DNA from: Candidatus Fermentithermobacillaceae bacterium UBA3951
GTDB taxonomy: Bacteria; Bacillota; Sulfobacillia; Fermentithermobacillales; Fermentithermobacillaceae
Direction of reading: 5' to 3'
Assembly (NCBI GenBank): GCA_002385465.1
Contig: DGDN01000122.1
Coordinates: forward strand, 19,728-50,314
Length of the DNA: 30,587 nucleotides
Shown here: positions 29,257 to 30,587 of the stretch, piece after piece
How positions within the stretch are numbered: the stretch's first letter is position 1
Layout: each line of letters starts with the position of its first letter
The notes under the pieces: model-generated
Databases searched by the model: none
What the model was told of the DNA's origin: nothing
What the model saw: only the letters and a program-made list of their open reading frames with translations
Made by a program: the position numbers and the translations under genes

Positions 29257-30587
29257 GCTTCGCTCACCTTCTTTCCCGCCATTGCGAGGCCGAACTTGGC
29301 GTTTTCGTCGTCAGGGCTTAGTATGTCTACCAGTTTTCCGTTGTAGATGACGGCGATACGGTCTGAAACCCGCCTGAGCTCCGCGAGCTCGCTGCTCGTG
29401 AGGATAATGGTCATGCCCTGCTTCCTGTTCATACCGACCAAGAGATCGAGGATCTTTTCTTTGGCCCCAACGTCGATCCCGCGCGTTGGTTCAGAGACCA
29501 AGAGGACCTCCGGGCGTAAGGCGAGCGCGCGGGCGATGCAGACTTTCTGCTGGTTGCCTCCGCTTAAGTGCCTGAGGCGCTGCAGAGGGCCGGTACATCT
29601 GATATCCAGGTCTTTGATGGCCTGTTCGGCGTATGTGGTGGCCGCTTTGCGGTCTCTTACGCGGAGTCCAAGGGTAAGGTCTCTCAAGAAGTCACCCTTG
29701 GCCAGGGAGGCTACGACCGATATGTTGTAATCGATGGACCTATCCAGAATAAGCCCGACGCCCTTCCGGTCCTCCGACAGGAACGCAATTCCGCGCTTGT
29801 AGGCTTCGCCGGGTTGGTTGAGCGGGATCTCTTTGCCGTCTTTCTTGACCGAACCTCGGCTCGGGAAGATCCCCATTATGCCGTTGCTTATGCCTATCTT
29901 CCCTTGGCCCGCAAGGCCCCCTATGCCCAGGATCTCGCCTCGCCTTACAGAGAGAGAGAGCCCTTTGACTTCTTCTCCCGGCATGTCGACTTCCAGGTTG
30001 GAGATCTCAAGCACAATGTCATCATCGGAGGGCTCTATCGTCCGCCGGCCCAGGTCCGGTCTGGTGGTCTGTCTCCCCACCATAAGCTCGGCGATCATTT
30101 GGATGGTCGCGCCGGACGAAGGTGTGGTTGTAACTACTTCTCCGTCCCGGAGGACGGTTATGTTGTCGCAGAGCGTGAGGACTTCTTCGAGACGGTGGGA
30201 TATGAAGATTATCGCGACGCCTGAAGAGGCGATGCGCTTAAGGGCGGCAAGAAGCTCACTGGCCTCGCTTTCGGTCAAGAGGGCCGTGGGCTCGTCAAAT
30301 ACGAGGACGCGCACGCCCATTTTGTCCACTTCCCTGGCGACTTCGATGAACTGCATGAAGCCGATCGGTAGCCCCATGACGGGGAGCATCTCATCGATGC
30401 CCAAGCCGATCGTATCCAGCGCCTTCCGGGCATCGCTCCGGACTTTGGGCATGTTTACTCTTGAGAGACGTGTACCGAAAAGCCGTGAGAGGGGAGTCGG
30501 GATGAGTGGTTCACGGTTCAGCTTGATGTTTTCGGCGACGCTGAATGCCGGTAGCAGCATGAATTCCTGGTGGACCATGCCTATGCC
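29253..30587 (-). CDS. Dual-domain ABC importer ATPase (RbsA/NupO-type), N-terminus cut
   Basis: At least 444 residues are visible; the frame runs off the right edge, and residue 1 and the first Walker A lie outside. The first domain begins at its Q-loop (GIGMVHQEF), has a signature reading LPIGFMQ, Walker B VLVFDEPTALLTE and switch ISHRLEE. The second domain has Walker A GLAGQGKIG, a normal signature LSGGNQQK, Walker B VLLVSEPTRGIDVG and no clear switch histidine (ILTSSELAEL). Two-domain ATPases of this kind pair with RbsC/Bmp permeases, which follow here with overlapping genes. The ORF start at 30578 is not the true start. The substrate-binding protein is probably to the right. Confidence 0.9.
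   Translation of the reverse strand, partial: GIGMVHQEFMLLPAFSVAENIKLNREPLIPTPLSRLFGTRLSRVNMPKVRSDARKALDTIGLGIDEMLPVMGLPIGFMQFIEVAREVDKMGVRVLVFDEPTALLTESEASELLAALKRIASSGVAIIFISHRLEEVLTLCDNITVLRDGEVVTTTPSSGATIQMIAELMVGRQTTRPDLGRRTIEPSDDDIVLEISNLEVDMPGEEVKGLSLSVRRGEILGIGGLAGQGKIGISNGIMGIFPSRGSVKKDGKEIPLNQPGEAYKRGIAFLSEDRKGVGLILDRSIDYNISVVASLAKGDFLRDLTLGLRVRDRKAATTYAEQAIKDLDIRCTGPLQRLRHLSGGNQQKVCIARALALRPEVLLVSEPTRGIDVGAKEKILDLLVGMNRKQGMTIILTSSELAELRRVSDRIAVIYNGKLVDILSPDDENAKFGLAMAGKKVSEA

Overview
The window looks like chromosome of a Gram-positive bacterium of the Bacillota (clostridia-like, probably anaerobic and possibly thermophilic). The reasons are: strong AGGAGG-type ribosome sites with many GTG and TTG starts; a SigI/RsgI sigma/anti-sigma pair, a Bacillota hallmark; the order dnaE - small DUF2007-like gene - pfkA, which is common in clostridia; an Fe-S endonuclease III; and a sodium-pumping decarboxylase beta subunit. 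Base composition is moderately GC-rich and even. I see no rRNA, tRNA, CRISPR array, phage or insertion sequence. The exact taxon cannot be fixed from sequence alone.

Layout. 1-780: the tail of one membrane protein and a complete unknown multi-span membrane protein, closed by a strong terminator. 836-1657 (-): a PHP-family phosphoesterase. 1893-4680 (+): a compact operon of a HOGA-like aldolase, an IclR regulator and an alanine-glyoxylate-type aminotransferase, read as a glyoxylate/hydroxy-oxoglutarate module. A GGAAA-N4-TTTCC palindrome lies in the upstream intergenic region. 4750-9332 (-): sigI-rsgI followed by a DinG-like Fe-S helicase. 9333-9646: a divergent control region with a good promoter and a cluster of GTATGA/TCATAC elements. 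9647-13572 (+): an AbrB-like regulator and a heterodimeric ABC exporter. 13673-16511 (-): a large membrane protein with a degenerate M28-like domain, and an orphan AtpZ-like protein. 16635-20113 (+): aspartate-type aminotransferase, MurD and endonuclease III. 20137-20319 (-): a small zinc-ribbon protein. 20402-24786 (+): dnaE, the DUF2007-like gene and pfkA. 24981-26575 (+): an oadB/gcdB-type beta subunit and FxsA. 26559 to the right edge (-): an ABC importer operon (ATPase cut by the edge, two permeases) with a prepilin-peptidase-like gene at its 3' end.

How the parts work together. The aldolase and aminotransferase could release glyoxylate from 4-hydroxy-2-oxoglutarate and transaminate it to glycine under IclR control. 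SigI/RsgI is an envelope stress or surface-sensing switch, but this RsgI lacks the Asn-Pro autoproteolysis site and carries only a disordered ectodomain. The AbrB-like protein probably controls the exporter it precedes. The right-hand importer resembles sugar/nucleoside (RbsAC/Bmp-type) systems. It has one ATP site that looks canonical where visible and one that looks degenerate.

The most interesting signals are the altered RsgI, the inactive-looking M28-type membrane protein, the putative IclR and AbrB operators, the glyoxylate module and the missing start codon of the prepilin-peptidase-like gene. I found no clear case for an entirely new defence or mobile system.
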